64,000 nt of DNA from Sphagnum magellanicum (taxonomy: Eukaryota > Streptophyta > Sphagnopsida > Sphagnales > Sphagnaceae): positions 15,878,038 to 15,942,037 of the forward strand of contig CM038923.1 in NCBI GenBank assembly GCA_021904315.1. Direction: 5' to 3'. A model generated the notes under the pieces. That model did no database searches and was not told where the DNA came from. It saw only the letters and a list, made by a program, of their open reading frames with translations. The position numbers were made by a program, and so were the translations under genes. Positions 48,315 through 59,647 of this stretch are shown here, piece after piece. The first letter of the stretch is position 1; each line of letters starts with the position of its first letter.

Positions 48315-48327
48315 AAAAAGGGAGGGG
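48315..48327 (+). other. Polypurine tract of the gag-only element
   Basis: AAAAAGGGAGGGG, seven bases before the 3' LTR; the place where plus-strand DNA synthesis starts in LTR elements. Confidence 0.75.
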
Positions 48328-48334
48328 TTACATA

Positions 48335-49159
48335 TGTGACCGAACAACATGTCGCCGGACAAGGACTTCATGCATGTACTGTTGGTGTGAACATGAAAAT
48401 CCTGATCTGGATAATGTGGCCGAGAATCTTGATTAGTGGCGGCGGATTTTCTCTTGAAGAGAGTGAGAGGGAAATCAGAAGTGCATGGGATGCATGGTAG
48501 TGGAAGGATAGGAAGATGACGGCGCGTTTTATGAGAAGTTGTGGCGCCTCATTGATGAGGATGGAGGAAACGGCTAATGGTGATGAGTACGAGGAGGAGG
48601 AAGCTTGTTGAGGAAGCTGGATTTAGGATTAAAGAGGCAAGCTCAATTAAAAAAAAAGGGGACAGTTTTGAGTGGGGAGGAAGGGAAGTTCTAAGTTTTT
48701 AGTTTTTGGCAAAGAGATTAGCAGGAGCTAGGAGAATGGAGTAGTGTCGCTCTTCTTCCGCTGCTATTAGCGACCGATGACCTCTAGCTTCTGTATTTTG
48801 GTAGAGCTAATTAGAAAGTTAGAATGAAGAGGACTACGGATAGAGATTTTGGAAGAAGAACAATGCTTGTGCTGTCGGAATTGTTTCTCTGAAATCTAAG
48901 CCATGGAATGTTGGCACTTGATTTTCTGCTTGTCTGAGTCGAGTCAGTGTGAGCTAAGTGTGAGAAAGCTCAGAGGATTGCTCCTGTAGCTGGGTTATGA
49001 ATTCAAGCTTGGAGACAAGGGAAGGTTGTCTGTCCTGTTGTGTTCTGGCCGTAAGGTGCCATTGTGCTTGATCAGTCAGAGCACGCGAGGGAGGAGAGAG
49101 ATTGCTAGCTGCCATGATTGTTCTGCGTCTCTCTAGTGTCCCTCCATTTTTGGGTTACA
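48335..49159 (+). repeat. 3' LTR of the gag-only element
   Basis: 825 bp beginning TGTGACC and ending GGGTTACA, followed by AAGG. Differs from the 5' LTR by roughly twenty substitutions seen by eye. Confidence 0.85.
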
Positions 49160-49198
49160 AAGGTTCTAGTTTTCATGCTAGAACTTACTGAATTACCC

Positions 49199-49412
49199 TT
49201 GGACTGTGACCAATTTTTTGTCATGGTTCTTCAAAGTTCTCTACATTATTTTTAGCTTTATGATATAGGTTTGTAAGTAGTTATGGGTTTCATATAAGTT
49301 TTATTTCACTTGTTCAAACTCAACTCTAAGGTTTGAAAGTTCTTGCAATGTTCTTGACTAGGTTGTGGCATTTTGAGTAATTTGCTTTAAAAACATGCTA
49401 ATATGTTTCAAA
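49199..49412. repeat. Left copy of a direct repeat flanking the chromovirus
   Basis: 214 bp about 80% identical by eye to 58963-59173. It ends six bases before the left chromoviral LTR. On the - strand both copies read as coiled-coil-like pseudogene sequence (e.g. FEQVK). Confidence 0.8.
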
Positions 49413-49418
49413 TCTTAA

Positions 49419-50270
49419 AGACACACCCCCAAACTCCTTAAAAGATTCAAATGTGTGTTTGAAAGTGAAAACAACAAAAGGAGTTAGGGTATGCTCCTTA
49501 GTTTGTAGCACTTCGAAGGTAAGACAAGCGTGGTAGAGCTCTGAGATGGGGACTAGGATGAGTGACAAGTGAGTCAATTATTCATATTCAAGTTGATTAG
49601 TGCACAATTATAACACTTTTGGTGCACGAACGAACCATGAGCATACATAGATTCATAAGATTCATCATCGCTCGAACTTGGGGGAAGCCACCACCTTCCC
49701 CTTTATAGTATTCTTTATGATTGGCCATGGGGGTTACACCCAAATGTCATTTTTCTTGGGACTCCCACCACTTTGGAAGCCCATAATTTCTTGTGCAGAC
49801 CTCCAATTGAGGTGACATTTAAAACAAAGTTGTAGCCCTTGTTAAAAGCTTTTCAAGTATATATGCCACAACACCTACACACACGTAAAGCAAGGCGATT
49901 CCTGACTTTTAGTGGTTCGGAGTCAAATTTACACATTGACTTTGGGCCTTTCTCTTAGCCATAACTTGTGTTGTAAATATTCAAATGCTTCATGTGAGCC
50001 CATTTTAGACATCTATGTTTCAAAAGATTTCCAATGGTATAAGAAAATGTTCAATTCAATGAGTTTTGACCCCAAAAATCACTCTTTGAAAATTTGGGAC
50101 TTCATAAGGACTCCAATTCCCAAAGTGGGATCCACTTGGGGGTGTGTGGGTTCATTCCTTCACACTCTTTTGCATTCCGGGAATGTAAATGTGACTCCCA
50201 GGTTACACTCTCAGCCCACACCTTTGCATGCCCTTGCCTTGGTTGTGAGTTCAAGGCTAAGGTTGTGACA
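49419..50270 (-). repeat. 3' LTR of the chromovirus
   Basis: On the - strand begins TGTCACAACCTTAGCC after a TGGGGGAAAA purine tract. The far end reads AGACACACCCCC on the + strand where TGACAC is expected, one base changed. The hairpin lies at 49680-49702. Confidence 0.9.
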
Positions 50271-50281
50271 TTTTCCCCCAT
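50271..50281 (-). other. Polypurine tract of the chromovirus
   Basis: TGGGGGAAAA on the - strand, directly against the 3' LTR start. Confidence 0.8.
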
Positions 50282-51069
50282 TAAAAAAAGATATCAATGT
50301 CCTCATTAACACTTAAAAGGGATTTCTTCAATGTTATTACTTTCATTTGGATCCTTGGCCATTAATTGTTGATTTTTATGACAGGACCTTTTTCAAGCTA
50401 ACTTAGGCGTCCCCAAGTTTTTAACATTTTCTGGGCAAGTCTAAGAAAAGTTCAAGAAAAACCCTTGACCCCTACTTTGTCAAAAGACCTAAGCTAGCCT
50501 AATTGATAAAACCCTCATTTGGGAGGCAATTATTTTATGCTTCCCCTCATGGGGAATTCAAGCCAAGTCTAATATTGATTTAAGTTACTTGAAATTGTTC
50601 CTTTCCCAACCTTGTGCCTTGATCCCAACAATTAAGTTTAATTAAAAGTATGTTTATCAAGGTACGAGATGTGATGCATAGGCTTTGCGAAAACTTAATT
50701 TCCAAGTTACGTGATTATAATACACGAACATGGTCATGACTTCCCATGTCGGCCACCACTATAATCGACCTTTTGGGATGCACTTTGAACATGTGTGCAT
50801 CCTTGCAAGCTCCCCTTGTTTGCCTCCTCTTTTGGACTAAAAATTTCTTTTTAACCACAAGGTGGGAGTTCGATTTTGATTTGACTTTACACAAGGAAGG
50901 TCCATTTGTCCCATGCCACTTGACAATTTTTTTTAATAATACTCATTTGTTCATGATGCAATCTTTTGAAAGTCTTTAACCTTTATTTCATTTGCAACTT
51001 GATGTGGAACATTTGTGTAATTTTCTCCTTCATTAAAAAAATGTGATGTCCTCATCACATTCTATGTTT
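50282..51069 (-). other. Chromovirus 3' untranslated region
   Basis: About 790 bp between the chromodomain stop and the polypurine tract. No conserved frame. The + strand frame at 50746-50979 has no recognisable features. Confidence 0.6.
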
Positions 51070-52042
51070 CTTTTGTTTATTTGTCGGTTTATTGTGGAAT
51101 TCTTCTATGGCTTCTTGAGCATGTTCCATGTCCGACTCATTCACCCAAGATGCCTCTATTAAATGGTATCGTTTCCACTTGACCAAATACTCTTACTCCC
51201 GCCCCCTTAGTCGCCTTGACTTGAGCACAACCTTCACCTTAAATTTTAGTTGGTTATCAATGAGGTCAGGTGGAGGCTTTGAATTATATTCTTGATTAGG
51301 CCTTGAGGCATCACGAATGACCAACTTCAAAAGTGAAACATGAAATATGGGATGAACTTTAAGGTTTTTCGGTAATTCTAGTTTGTAAGTGTCAGGAAAT
51401 TTCTTTTCTAACACTTTGAATAGACCCGCATATCAACTTAAGAACTTGTGGATCAAACCTTTTAACAATTAAATTTTTTTGATGTTCAACCACACATCAT
51501 TTACTTCCTCAAAATTTATCTCTCGTTGGGACTTATGTACAACATCCTTATATCGTTTATGTGCCTTTACAAGATTGGCCTTTGCCATCTCCCACAAGTG
51601 CCATCTCTCTTCATCAAGTTGTGTGACTAATGGCAATTCCTCACTTACATCATTTGGGGGTTGCCCATGTGTGGCTTAAATTGTAGGCATGATTAGTGAT
51701 TTGCTTATCACCATTTGAAAAGGTGTGGCCTTTGTTGTTGAGTGCTTCGAATTGTTGTAACAAAATTCAATCAACTCCAAATGATCCACCCAATCTTGTT
51801 GAAATGTCGTCACAGAATTCCTTAAGAATTGTTGAATAATCAAGTTCATCCTCTCGGTTTGCCCATCCATTTGGGGTCAAAATGAGGTGTTCATCTTGAG
51901 CTTCGACCCCATGTGCTTCCATAAAGCTTGCCAAAACCTACTTGTGAACTTGGGATTTCGATCTTACATAATGTCCTTGGAGAAGCCATGATGTTTGGAC
52001 ACGTGTGTGAAAAACAACCTTTTCGTTTCTTGGGTTGTGGCA
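51070..52042 (-). pseudogene. Chromovirus integrase C-terminal half and chromodomain
   Basis: The reading starts by the solo LTR at 52048 with THVSKHHGFSKDI, passes stops, and shows MDGQTERMNLIIQQFLR (the integrase C-side motif) and WVDHLELIEFCYNNSKH. It then shows LPKNLKVHPIFHVSLLK at about 51330-51380, the standard bridge before a chromodomain. The chromodomain follows at about 51085-51190 with EYLVKWKRYHLIEASWVNE, carrying the aromatic residues (Y, W, W) of the methyl-lysine cage. One stop separates the bridge from the chromodomain. The protein would target integration to chromatin; this copy is broken. Confidence 0.85.
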
Positions 52043-52047
52043 TTTTG

Positions 52048-52963
52048 TGTCACAACCCTAGCCTTGGGTTCATGACCAAAGTAAAGGCTTGCAAAGGTGT
52101 GGGCTAAGAGTGAAGCCCGGGAGTCACATTTCATGCTCCCAAGAGTGTAGAAAAGTGTGAAGGAATGAACCCCCATACTCCCAAGTGAGTTCCCACTTTG
52201 GGAGTTGGAGTCTCGATGGACTCTTGAATCTTCAAAAGGTGATTGCAATGGTCAAAACTCATTGGATTGAAAAGTTCCTTACATCATTGAAATCTTTTAG
52301 AACGTAGATGTCTAAAATGGGCTTGCATGATCCATTTAGGCACTTAAAACAAAATTTATGGGCAAAAGAAGGGCCGAAAGTCAAATTGTCAATTTGATTC
52401 CCGACCACTAAAAGTCAGGAATCGCCCTAATTGCCTTGCGTGTAGGTGGTGTTTCATATACCATTGGAAAGCTCTTGATGAGACATATAACTTTGCATCA
52501 AACCTCACCTCATCAGAGGTTTGCACACAAAGTTATGGACCTCCAAAGTGGCAAAAGTCCCAATTTCGAGAATTTCAAGACTCCCAACTTGGGATCCTAA
52601 GACAAAATGACATTTGAATGTTAGCCTTGTGGCCATGCATAGAGAATATTATAAGGGGGAAGGTGATGGCTTCCCCCAAGTCCAGGCCGTGGTGAGTTTT
52701 GTGAGTTCGTGGTTGCCTATGGTTCGTTCGTACACCAAAAGTGTTCCAATTACGCACTAACCAACTTGTTGTTTGGTTTGTGCAAGTCTGTGTGAGTAAT
52801 TAATTTGCTTGTCACTCTTTCTAGTCCCCATCTCGAAGCTCTAGCACGCCCTTCTACCCTAAAGTGTTGTGAGTTAGGGAACGTGCCCCAACTCTTTATC
52901 CTTCCATTGTTTTCACCTTTTAGACTTGCAATTGAGTCTATCAAGGAGTTTAGGTGTGTGTCA
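52048..52963 (+). repeat. Solo LTR of the chromovirus family, in the integrase region
   Basis: Begins TGTCACAACCCTAGCC and ends GTGTGTCA, 916 bp, orientation opposite to the host element. Flanks TTTTG and ATTTC do not match exactly, but ATTT is near both ends, so the duplication has decayed or shifted. The hairpin is at 52655-52677. Confidence 0.85.
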
Positions 52964-52968
52964 ATTTC

Positions 52969-54114
52969 TTTAGTGGGATGAAATGTGACATCTTGCTAAA
53001 TCAATCCACCACCACCATGTTTGCATTAAATCCTTTTGATGGTGGCAAACTCACCATGAAATCCATGGACACATTTTCCCATGGCCGTTCAAAAATTGGT
53101 AACAATCACAATAATCTTGTTTGTTTCTTATTGAATGTTCAATTTTGTTGGCAAATCAAGCAAGTTTTCAGATATTTCTCCGCATCATCTTTCAAGTTAA
53201 GCTAATAATAGGTTTTTATTAGGAATGTTATGGTGCATTTTGCACCACCATGGCCCACAAGGGGCCCATCATGACACTCTCTCAAGAGCACATCCCTAAA
53301 CTTCCCTTCTAGAACATAGAGCCGATTTTCCTTATAACATAACAATCCATCCCACAAGTGGAAGTGTGACTTGATTCCTTTTTTAATGTTTTGTTTTATT
53401 TCCTTGACAAATTCATCATAGTGGTTTGCTAGTCGAACTTCCTTTTGAAACTCTATTTCCCCCATGTACACCACCTTAGGTTGGTGTTTTTGATTTAGTG
53501 CATCGGGCACCACATTACCCTTCTCATGCTTATGCCAAATGTCCACATTGAACAAGGTTAATGTGTCTTACCATTTCATTTGTTTTGATGACAACTTTGG
53601 TTGAATTACGAAGTATTTCAAGGTGACATTATTCGTCCACACCACCACATCTTTGTAGCTTATGTAATGGCCCCAAGTCTTAAAACAATGTATCATGGCT
53701 CACATTTCCTTTTCATGTGTTGGCCACCTTCATTTCGTTTTGCTTAACTTTTTGCTTTTGAATGTAACCGGCCTTCCGTCTTACACTAAAATTTTTCCAA
53801 TTGCAAAGTTGGAGGCATCGGAATGGATTTCAAAATCCTTGTCAAAGTCGGGCAACTTCAACATGGGTGCTTTCACCAAAATGCCTTTCAAGGTTTCAAA
53901 GGCTTCACTGCATGCTTCATCCCATTCATAAGTTTCGAATGACTTTTTTAAAAGGTTCGTCAAAGGCATGGCTATCTTGGGAAAGTTTTTGATGAACTTG
54001 TGATAATAGGAAACCAATCCTAGGAATGACTTTAAAGCCAAAACTAACCTAGGTGGCTTCCAATCCAAATTGCCTTCACCTTGTGGTCATCCATCTTCAA
54101 GCCTTCTTGGGTGA
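52969..54114 (-). pseudogene. Chromovirus RNase H and integrase N-terminal half
   Basis: From the solo LTR at 54120 leftwards: LKSFLGLVSYYHKFIKNF and a stretch with EACSEAFETLK and IHSDASNFAIG (RNase H start, about 53781-54068). Then come broken frames and KHEKGNVVPDALNQK, the family's variant of the usual D-A-L-S-R end of RNase H. An open frame (53202-53555) follows with LREC and HDGPLVGHGGAKCT, the H-H part of the integrase zinc domain, and further CLICQQ for its C-C part. At about 52970-53090 the core begins with [16 protein letters not shown] and VVVD followed by a stop. Multiple stops, mostly TGA, TAG or TAA, break it. Confidence 0.85.
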
Positions 54115-54119
54115 TCCTA

Positions 54120-55032
54120 TGTTGCAACCCTAGTTTTGGGCTTGTGACCAAAGCAAGGTCTTGTAAAGGTGCGGGCCAAGAATGAAGCATGGGAATCGCA
54201 TTCATGCTTTCGAGAATGTAGAAGAGTGTGAGGGAATGAACCCCCACACTCCCAAGTGAGCTCCCACTTTGGTAGTTGGAATCTCGATGGATTCCCGAAT
54301 CTTCAAAGAGGTATTATAGGGGTCAAAACCCATTGAATTGAAAATTTCCTTATATCATTGAAAAGTTCTTAGAACTTAGATGTTTAAAATGGGCTCGCAT
54401 GAACTATTTGGGTAATTAAAACACAAGTTATGGCTAAAAGAAGGGTCGAGAGTCAAATTGACAATTTGATTCTTGATCATTAAAAGTTAAGAATTGCCCT
54501 GATTTCCTTGCATGCAAGTGGTATGCCATATACCATTGGAAAGTTCTCGACAAGGGTTACAACTTTTTTTACCTTACTTCAATCGGAGGTTTGCACACAA
54601 AGTTATGGGCTTCCAAAATCACAAGAGTCTCAATTTTGGGAATTTCGAAACTCCCACTTGGGAGTCCCGGGACAAAATGAAATTTGGGTGTTGGTCCCAT
54701 GGCCAAGCACAAAGTATACTATAAGGGGGAAGGTGGTGGCTTCCCCCAAGTCTAAGTCGTGATGAGTCTTGTGAGTCCGTGTTTCCCCATGGCTTGTTTG
54801 TGCACCAAAAGTGTTCTGATTATGCATTAATCAACTTGTTGTTTGGTTTGTGCAGGTCCGTGTGAGTAATTGAACCACTTGTCGCTCGTCCTAGTTCCAT
54901 CCCAAAGTTGCAACATGACCCTCTACCCTTAAAGTGTTGTGAGCCAGGGAACGTGCCCCAACTCTTTATCCTTCTGTTGTCTTCACCTTTGGACTTGCAG
55001 TTGAATCCATTATGGAGCTTGGGGGTGCGTCA
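54120..55032 (+). repeat. Solo LTR of the chromovirus family, between RT and RNase H
   Basis: Begins TGTTGCAACCCTAG and ends GGTGCGTCA, 913 bp. A perfect 5-bp duplication TCCTA lies at 54115-54119 and 55033-55037. The hairpin is at 54725-54747. It splits the polymerase reading exactly where RT ends. Confidence 0.95.
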
Positions 55033-55037
55033 TCCTA

Positions 55038-55809
55038 TGTCCAAGGAAATCCACTTCCGTCACCTCAAATTTTCATTTGTTAAACTTAACATATAACTTG
55101 TTTTCTTTCAACTTTTGGAACACCTTTTGAAGATGCTCCACATGCTCCTCCATAGAGGTGCTATAGAGCAAAATGTCGTCTATGTATACGACCACAAAAT
55201 CATCAAGCCAATTCTGGAAAATGTTGTTCATGAGTGTGCAAAATGTGACAAGTGCATTGGTGAGTTTAAAATGCATCACCAAGAACTTATATGAGCCATA
55301 CCTTGTGCGATAAACGATATTATTTTCATCCTTTTCTGCAATTCGAATCTAGTAATATCCCAAACATAAGTCAATCCTATTAAACATTTTAACTCTCAAA
55401 AGTTGATCAAACAAGTCATCAATTTGAGGTAATGGGTATTGATTCTTCATCGTCACCTTGTTGAGGGCTCTACAATCCACACACATCCTCAACGTCCCAT
55501 CCTTTTTGTGAACAAAGAGGACAAGTGCCCCATATGGTGACTTGCTAGGTTTGATGTATCCTTTTGCGAAGAATTTTTCAAGTTGAACCTTAAGTTCCTT
55601 TAACTCCTTGTGATTCATTCGATATAGGGCGTTGGCGAGAAGTGCCATTTCTAACATCACCTCGACTACATGGTTAACTTGTTTTCTTGGGGCAATTCAT
55701 CAAGCATCACATTTAAAAATTTGTCCAACACTCGCTTAAGACACTTAAGAGGACTTACCAAGTTGGTAACCTCCTTTGACTCAAACTTGTCCAACACACA
55801 CATCACACA
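55038..55809 (-). pseudogene. Chromovirus reverse transcriptase
   Basis: Two frames. 55349-55660 has [40 protein letters not shown], and [10 protein letters not shown], the first RT motifs. 55073-55282 has VVVYIDDILLYS, with the catalytic YIDD intact at 55175-55186, and the EEHVEHLQKVFQ thumb-side motif. Between them a TAG and a TGA break the frame near the F-x-S-R stretch. The segment right of 55660 contains a decayed linker from protease. The polymerase copies element RNA into DNA; the catalytic residues survive but the frame does not. Confidence 0.88.
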
Positions 55810-55814
55810 CAACA

Positions 55815-56712
55815 TGTCGCAACCCTAGCCTTAGGCTTGTGACCAAGGCAAGGGCTTGCAAGGTTACGGGCCAAGAGGGAAGCCTGGGGGTCACATCTCA
55901 TGCTCCCGAGAGTGCAAAAGAGTGTGAGGGAATGAACCTTCACACTCCTAAGTGAACTCCCATTTTGGGAGTTGGAGTCCCAATGGACTCCCAAATCTTC
56001 AAAGGGCAATTGTAGGGGTCAAAACCCATTGGATTCAAAAGTTCTTTAAATCATTGAAAATATCTTAGAACTTAGATGTCTAAAATGGGCTTGCATGACG
56101 CATTTAGACATCTGAAACATAGGTTATGGCCAAAAGAAAGGTCGGGAGTCAAATTGGCAGTTTGACTCCCAACCATTAAAAGTCAATAATCAACCCGATT
56201 TCCTTGTGTGTAGGTGATGTGCAACATACCATTGGAAAACTTTCAACAAGAGCTACAACTTTACTTTAGACCTCATCTCAATCAGAGGTTTGAACACGAA
56301 GTTATGGGGGCCCCAAAGTCACGGAAGTCCCAACTTTGGGAATTTCGAGACTCCCAAATGCCATTTGGATTTGGGCCTCGTGGAGAGACACAGAGTATAC
56401 TATAAGGGGGAAGGTGGTGGTTTCCCCCAAGTCCGGGCTGTGGTGAGTCTTGTGAGTTCGAGTTTGCCTGTGGCTTGTCCTAGCACCAAAAGTGCTCTAG
56501 CTATGCACTAACCAACTTGTTGTTTGGTTTGTGCAGGTCCATGTGAGTGATTGAAGTGCTTGTCAATCTTCCTAGTCCCATCTCGGAGCTCCAGCATGCC
56601 CTTCTACCCTCAAAGTGTTTCGAGCTAGGGAGCGTGCCCCAACTTCCTATTCTTCCGTTGTTTTCATCTTCGACTCAAATTTGAATCTCTTAAGGAGGTT
56701 GGGAGTGCGTCA
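55815..56712 (+). repeat. Solo LTR of the chromovirus family, between protease and RT
   Basis: Begins TGTCGCAACCCTAGCC and ends GGAGTGCGTCA, 898 bp. A perfect 5-bp duplication CAACA lies at 55810-55814 and 56713-56717. The hairpin is at 56406-56428, with one G-T pair. Confidence 0.95.
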
Positions 56713-56717
56713 CAACA

Positions 56718-57085
56718 TGCCATAACCTCTCATGCATTTTTTTCCCCAAGTTTTGCCTAATATCAAGTGGATGGTCAATCCACCCGCATTGGGCACTTCA
56801 TGCAACTTCACCCAAACAATCCCATTTTTGGATGGGATTCTAATTAACCTATTGTGCCCTTCTATGAATACATTATTATGGGTGATGAATTCCATTCCCA
56901 AAATGCATTCCATTCCCCCTAAAGTGAAAATTAACAAATCCACCTTTCTTATTTAATTCCCTAATTGAAGAGGCACGTCTTTTGTTTGTAACGTGATTTG
57001 ATGAAAAACCCCATCTACAAAGTGCACCTCAATGGGTGCCTTGAGCTCCTCCAATTAAAGTTCCATTCTTTAACACTTTCTCGAA
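56718..57085 (-). pseudogene. Chromovirus protease region, strongly decayed
   Basis: The frame at 56710-56943 begins MDLLIFTLGGMECILGMEFI, resembling the second half of a Ty3 protease (the ILGMxWL region after the catalytic D). The catalytic D-S-G part should lie upstream near 57000-57080, but no clean motif is visible. A conserved-looking linker IPSKNGIVWVKLHEV follows. Confidence 0.6.
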
Positions 57086-58252
57086 TTATGAAATTGTGGG
57101 AAGCCCCTTAAAGACATAACACTTCTCACTTAGAAACCTTCCTTTTTTTTTAAAAATGCGATTGCATTTGCTTTGGGCTAGGTTAGTGGTAAGGGCAATT
57201 ACCTTAAAACCCCCATTGCCCAGTTTGGGTTTGGGGTAGTCTTTGGAGTAATGTCCCACTTCATTGTAATTGAAACATGTTCCTTTGGGCTTTCCGCTAG
57301 CATCCCCTTTGGGTTGGCTCCTTTTCAAGGGAACCCTTTTTTTGACAAAATTACTTTTGGGTTTGGAACCTAAGCTTTGAAATTGTTTGGGTTTTTCCCC
57401 TTTTGAAATGTTTTGCCCATGACTCCATTCCCTTTCATGGCATGCCGTTTTATGAAGGAATTTGTTCTCCTTTTTGAACCCGGACTTTTCACCATGTTCC
57501 ACATTCGAAAACCCTTCCACTTTTGTGATGGCTTCAGATAATGAGGTGGGCAAATTTTCTTCAAGCTTATGCTTGGTCCAAGTCAAGAGCCCCATCACAA
57601 AATGGCACACTTCGTCTAATTCATGCATATGCTAGATTTCAAGCATGAGTTCAGAATATGCCCTCACATATTGGCACAAGTTATCATTTGTCATGTTCAC
57701 AAGGTTACAAAGTTTGCACCTTGAAATGTAGTGAAAACTCTTTGGAATGAATTCCAACTCAATGGGTTCTTTAAAGAATTCCCATGTGTAGCCATGGGTC
57801 TTCCCTTCCTCTTGCCTCACTTTCTTCCACCATGTTGAAACATAGCCCTTTAAATAGGAATGAGCAAGTTCCACAACCGAGTGTCGCCCAACTTTGGCTG
57901 CATGAAGGTAGTCTTCCATTTCCATAAGCTAAACATCTATAACCTTCCGATTTCAGACCTTGTTAAAATTCCCAAGCTTACTGAACTTGAATCCTAGGCT
58001 TTTAGATGATCCTTTTTTGGGGGCCCCAACCAACCTAGTGAAATCAGGCCTATTCATTTTAAGCGAAACCTCCAATTGTTTTGGAATGAATAGAATTATG
58101 GTTGGTAGCTCCTCTTCATTTTTAGGATCATCACAATTGTCATGGTCCTCTTGTTCCTCCTCCCTAATGGTCTTGGGTGGAACATTTAAATCTTGGGTGG
58201 GTTTTTCCATCATGGTCTTATGTATTAGGTTACAAGTCCTCTTTGGTGCCAT
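57086..58252 (-). pseudogene. gag: Chromovirus gag with damaged zinc knuckle
   Basis: Three pieces lie in one frame: 57953-58252 (start MAPKRTCNLIH), 57632-57925 (MEDYLHAAKVGRHSVVELAH, then YVSTWWKKVRQEEG) and 57086-57628. The stops between them (TGA at 57953-57955, TAG a few codons later, TAG at 57629-57631) all fit W or Q codons changed by G-to-A or C-to-T. The capsid has the WWKKV and LCQYVRAYSELM-type motifs of chromovirus gag. The zinc knuckle near 57236-57280 reads CFNYNEVGHYSKDY, where CX2CX4HX4C is expected; both changed cysteines are Y, single G-to-A changes. It would no longer bind zinc. Confidence 0.88.
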
Positions 58253-58288
58253 CGAAATTCCCTGATTAATGGATTGAGCTTTGCTAGA

Positions 58289-58300
58289 GCTCTGATACCA
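58289..58300 (-). other. Primer-binding site of the chromovirus
   Basis: TGGTATCAGAGC on the - strand, two bases from the 5' LTR; initiator tRNA-Met site. Confidence 0.85.
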
Positions 58301-58302
58301 TG

Positions 58303-58962
58303 TGACACACCTCGAAACTCTTTGAAAGATTCAAATTTGACTCTGAAGGTGAACAACAAAAAAAGAAAGAGTTGGGGTATGCTTTTTAGTTCATAACACT
58401 TCGGGGGTAAGATGGGTGTGTTGGAGCTCTAGGATGGGGATTAGGATGAGTGACAAGCGGATCTATTATTCATATGGACTTGTTAAACCAAACAACAAAT
58501 TGATTAATGCATAGTTAGAACATTTTTAATGCATGGACAAACCATGGGCATACATGGACTCACAAGACTCATCACGGCATGGAATCAGGGGAAGCCACCA
58601 CCTTCCCCTTATAGTATTATCTATGATTGGCCACAGGGGCTGCACCCAAATGCCATTTCTCTCGGGATGTGAATAAATGGATCATGTGAGTTCATTTTGG
58701 ACATCTATGTTTCAAGAGCTTTCCAATGTATCAAAAAATGTTCAATCTAATGAGTTTTGACCTTTAAAATCCTTCTCTGAAAATTTGAGACTCCATAGGG
58801 ATTCCAACTCCGAAAGTGGGGGTCCACTTGGGGGCGTGTGAGTTCATTCCCTCACACTCCCTCACACTTCGGGAATGTAAATGTGACTCCTAGGTTGTAT
58901 TTTCAGCCCGCACCTTTCTATGCCCTTACCTTGGTTGTGAACCCAAGTTTAGGGTCATGACA
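58303..58962 (-). repeat. 5' LTR of the chromovirus, internally deleted
   Basis: 660 bp, about 200 bp shorter than the 3' LTR because the part between CTCGGGA and TGTGAAT (about 58658-58675) is missing. On the - strand it starts TGTCATGACCC. The hairpin is at 58588-58608, shortened by one pair on both sides. Confidence 0.85.
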
Positions 58963-59173
58963 TTTTGACTATGACCAATTTTTTGTCACAGTTTTTCAAA
59001 GTTCTTTGCACTGTTTCTACTCTAGGCAAGTTTGCAAGTGGTTGTGGGTCTTAAAAAAGTTTTCTTTGACTTGCTCAAATTCAATTTTAAGGTTTGAAAG
59101 TTCTTGCAATGTTCATGACCAGGTTGTGGCATTTTGAATAACTTGTTTTAAAAACATGTTAATTTATTTCAAA
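58963..59173. repeat. Right copy of the direct repeat flanking the chromovirus
   Basis: Starts at the first base after the right LTR and matches 49199-49412 at about 80% by eye, including AAGGTTTGAAAGTTCTTGCA and GGTTGTGGCATTTTGA. Confidence 0.8.
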
Positions 59174-59642
59174 GTTTTTGTGGAATGAGTAGGAACTAGG
59201 ACAAGTTGAAATCTAAAAAACTATGGGTTTTCCATTTGTATTGGTTCAACTATAGGTTGAATAGATTGGAATGATTATGTACCTATAACTACAAGTTTTA
59301 TAATGGAAATTTCAAGTTCAATAGATATAACAGGTTCAATTTGAATGTTGTTAATTACCTAATCTAGGTTGGGTTCATGTTCTTCTTCAATGTTGCTTTA
59401 CATAGTTGTTGCATCAAGTTTTTATCCTCCCCTACCTCCAATTTCATTTGAATAGGTTCTCTCGTCATCCTCTTCTAAATCATTAATTAGTGATCCAAAA
59501 GTAGTCATGGACTTATTTCTTGGTGGTGAGGTAACAAGTTCATGCTTTAACATGTCCTTTAGTGTAAGTAGTTTTATATGTGTCTTCGATTGATGGGACT
59601 GACGTGTTGGTAAGGGTGATGTTGTAATCGAACGTGTTGGTC
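59174..59642 (-). pseudogene. Decayed coiled-coil locus, fragment
   Basis: Stop-filled continuation on the - strand between the repeat copy and the next solo LTR. A short open part (SVPSIEDTYKTTYTKGHVKA) is seen near 59560-59630. No domain. Joined by position to 60475-63311. Confidence 0.3.
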
Positions 59643-59647
59643 TTCTC

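Larger units (their letters stand above)
40872..49159 (+). mobile_element. Gag-only LTR retrotransposon (TR-GAG type) with nested copia
   Basis: Direct repeats at 40872-41687 and 48335-49159 start TGTGACCGAACAACATG. The 5' copy is followed by TGGTATCAGAGCC, the standard initiator-Met primer site, and the 3' copy is preceded by a purine run AAAAAGGGAGGGG. Removing the nested copia element leaves an interior of about 2.0 kb that encodes only an upstream ORF and gag with zinc knuckles, with no protease or polymerase. That is the layout of TR-GAG non-autonomous elements. Flanking AAGG occurs on both sides (a 4-5 bp duplication; exact length ambiguous). It lies in the coiled-coil pseudogene. Confidence 0.8.
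49419..58962 (-). mobile_element. Ty3 chromovirus on the - strand with three nested solo LTRs
   Basis: LTRs at 49419-50270 (3') and 58303-58962 (5'), an initiator-Met primer site at 58289-58300, and, reading leftwards, gag, protease, RT, RNase H, integrase and a chromodomain. The chromodomain defines a chromovirus; such domains bind modified histones and steer insertion to heterochromatin. The LTRs differ by about 20% and the 5' LTR lacks about 200 bp, so the element is old. Three + strand solo LTRs of the same family cut it at 52048, 54120 and 55815. Removing them and their duplicated target bases brings the coding blocks together in the right order. No 5-bp target duplication is found; longer flanking repeats are present instead. 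Confidence 0.9.

Noticed and set aside
52043..52968. Perfect target duplication for the solo LTR at 52048
   Set aside because: The flanks TTTTG and ATTTC do not match; the LTR call rests on homology only.
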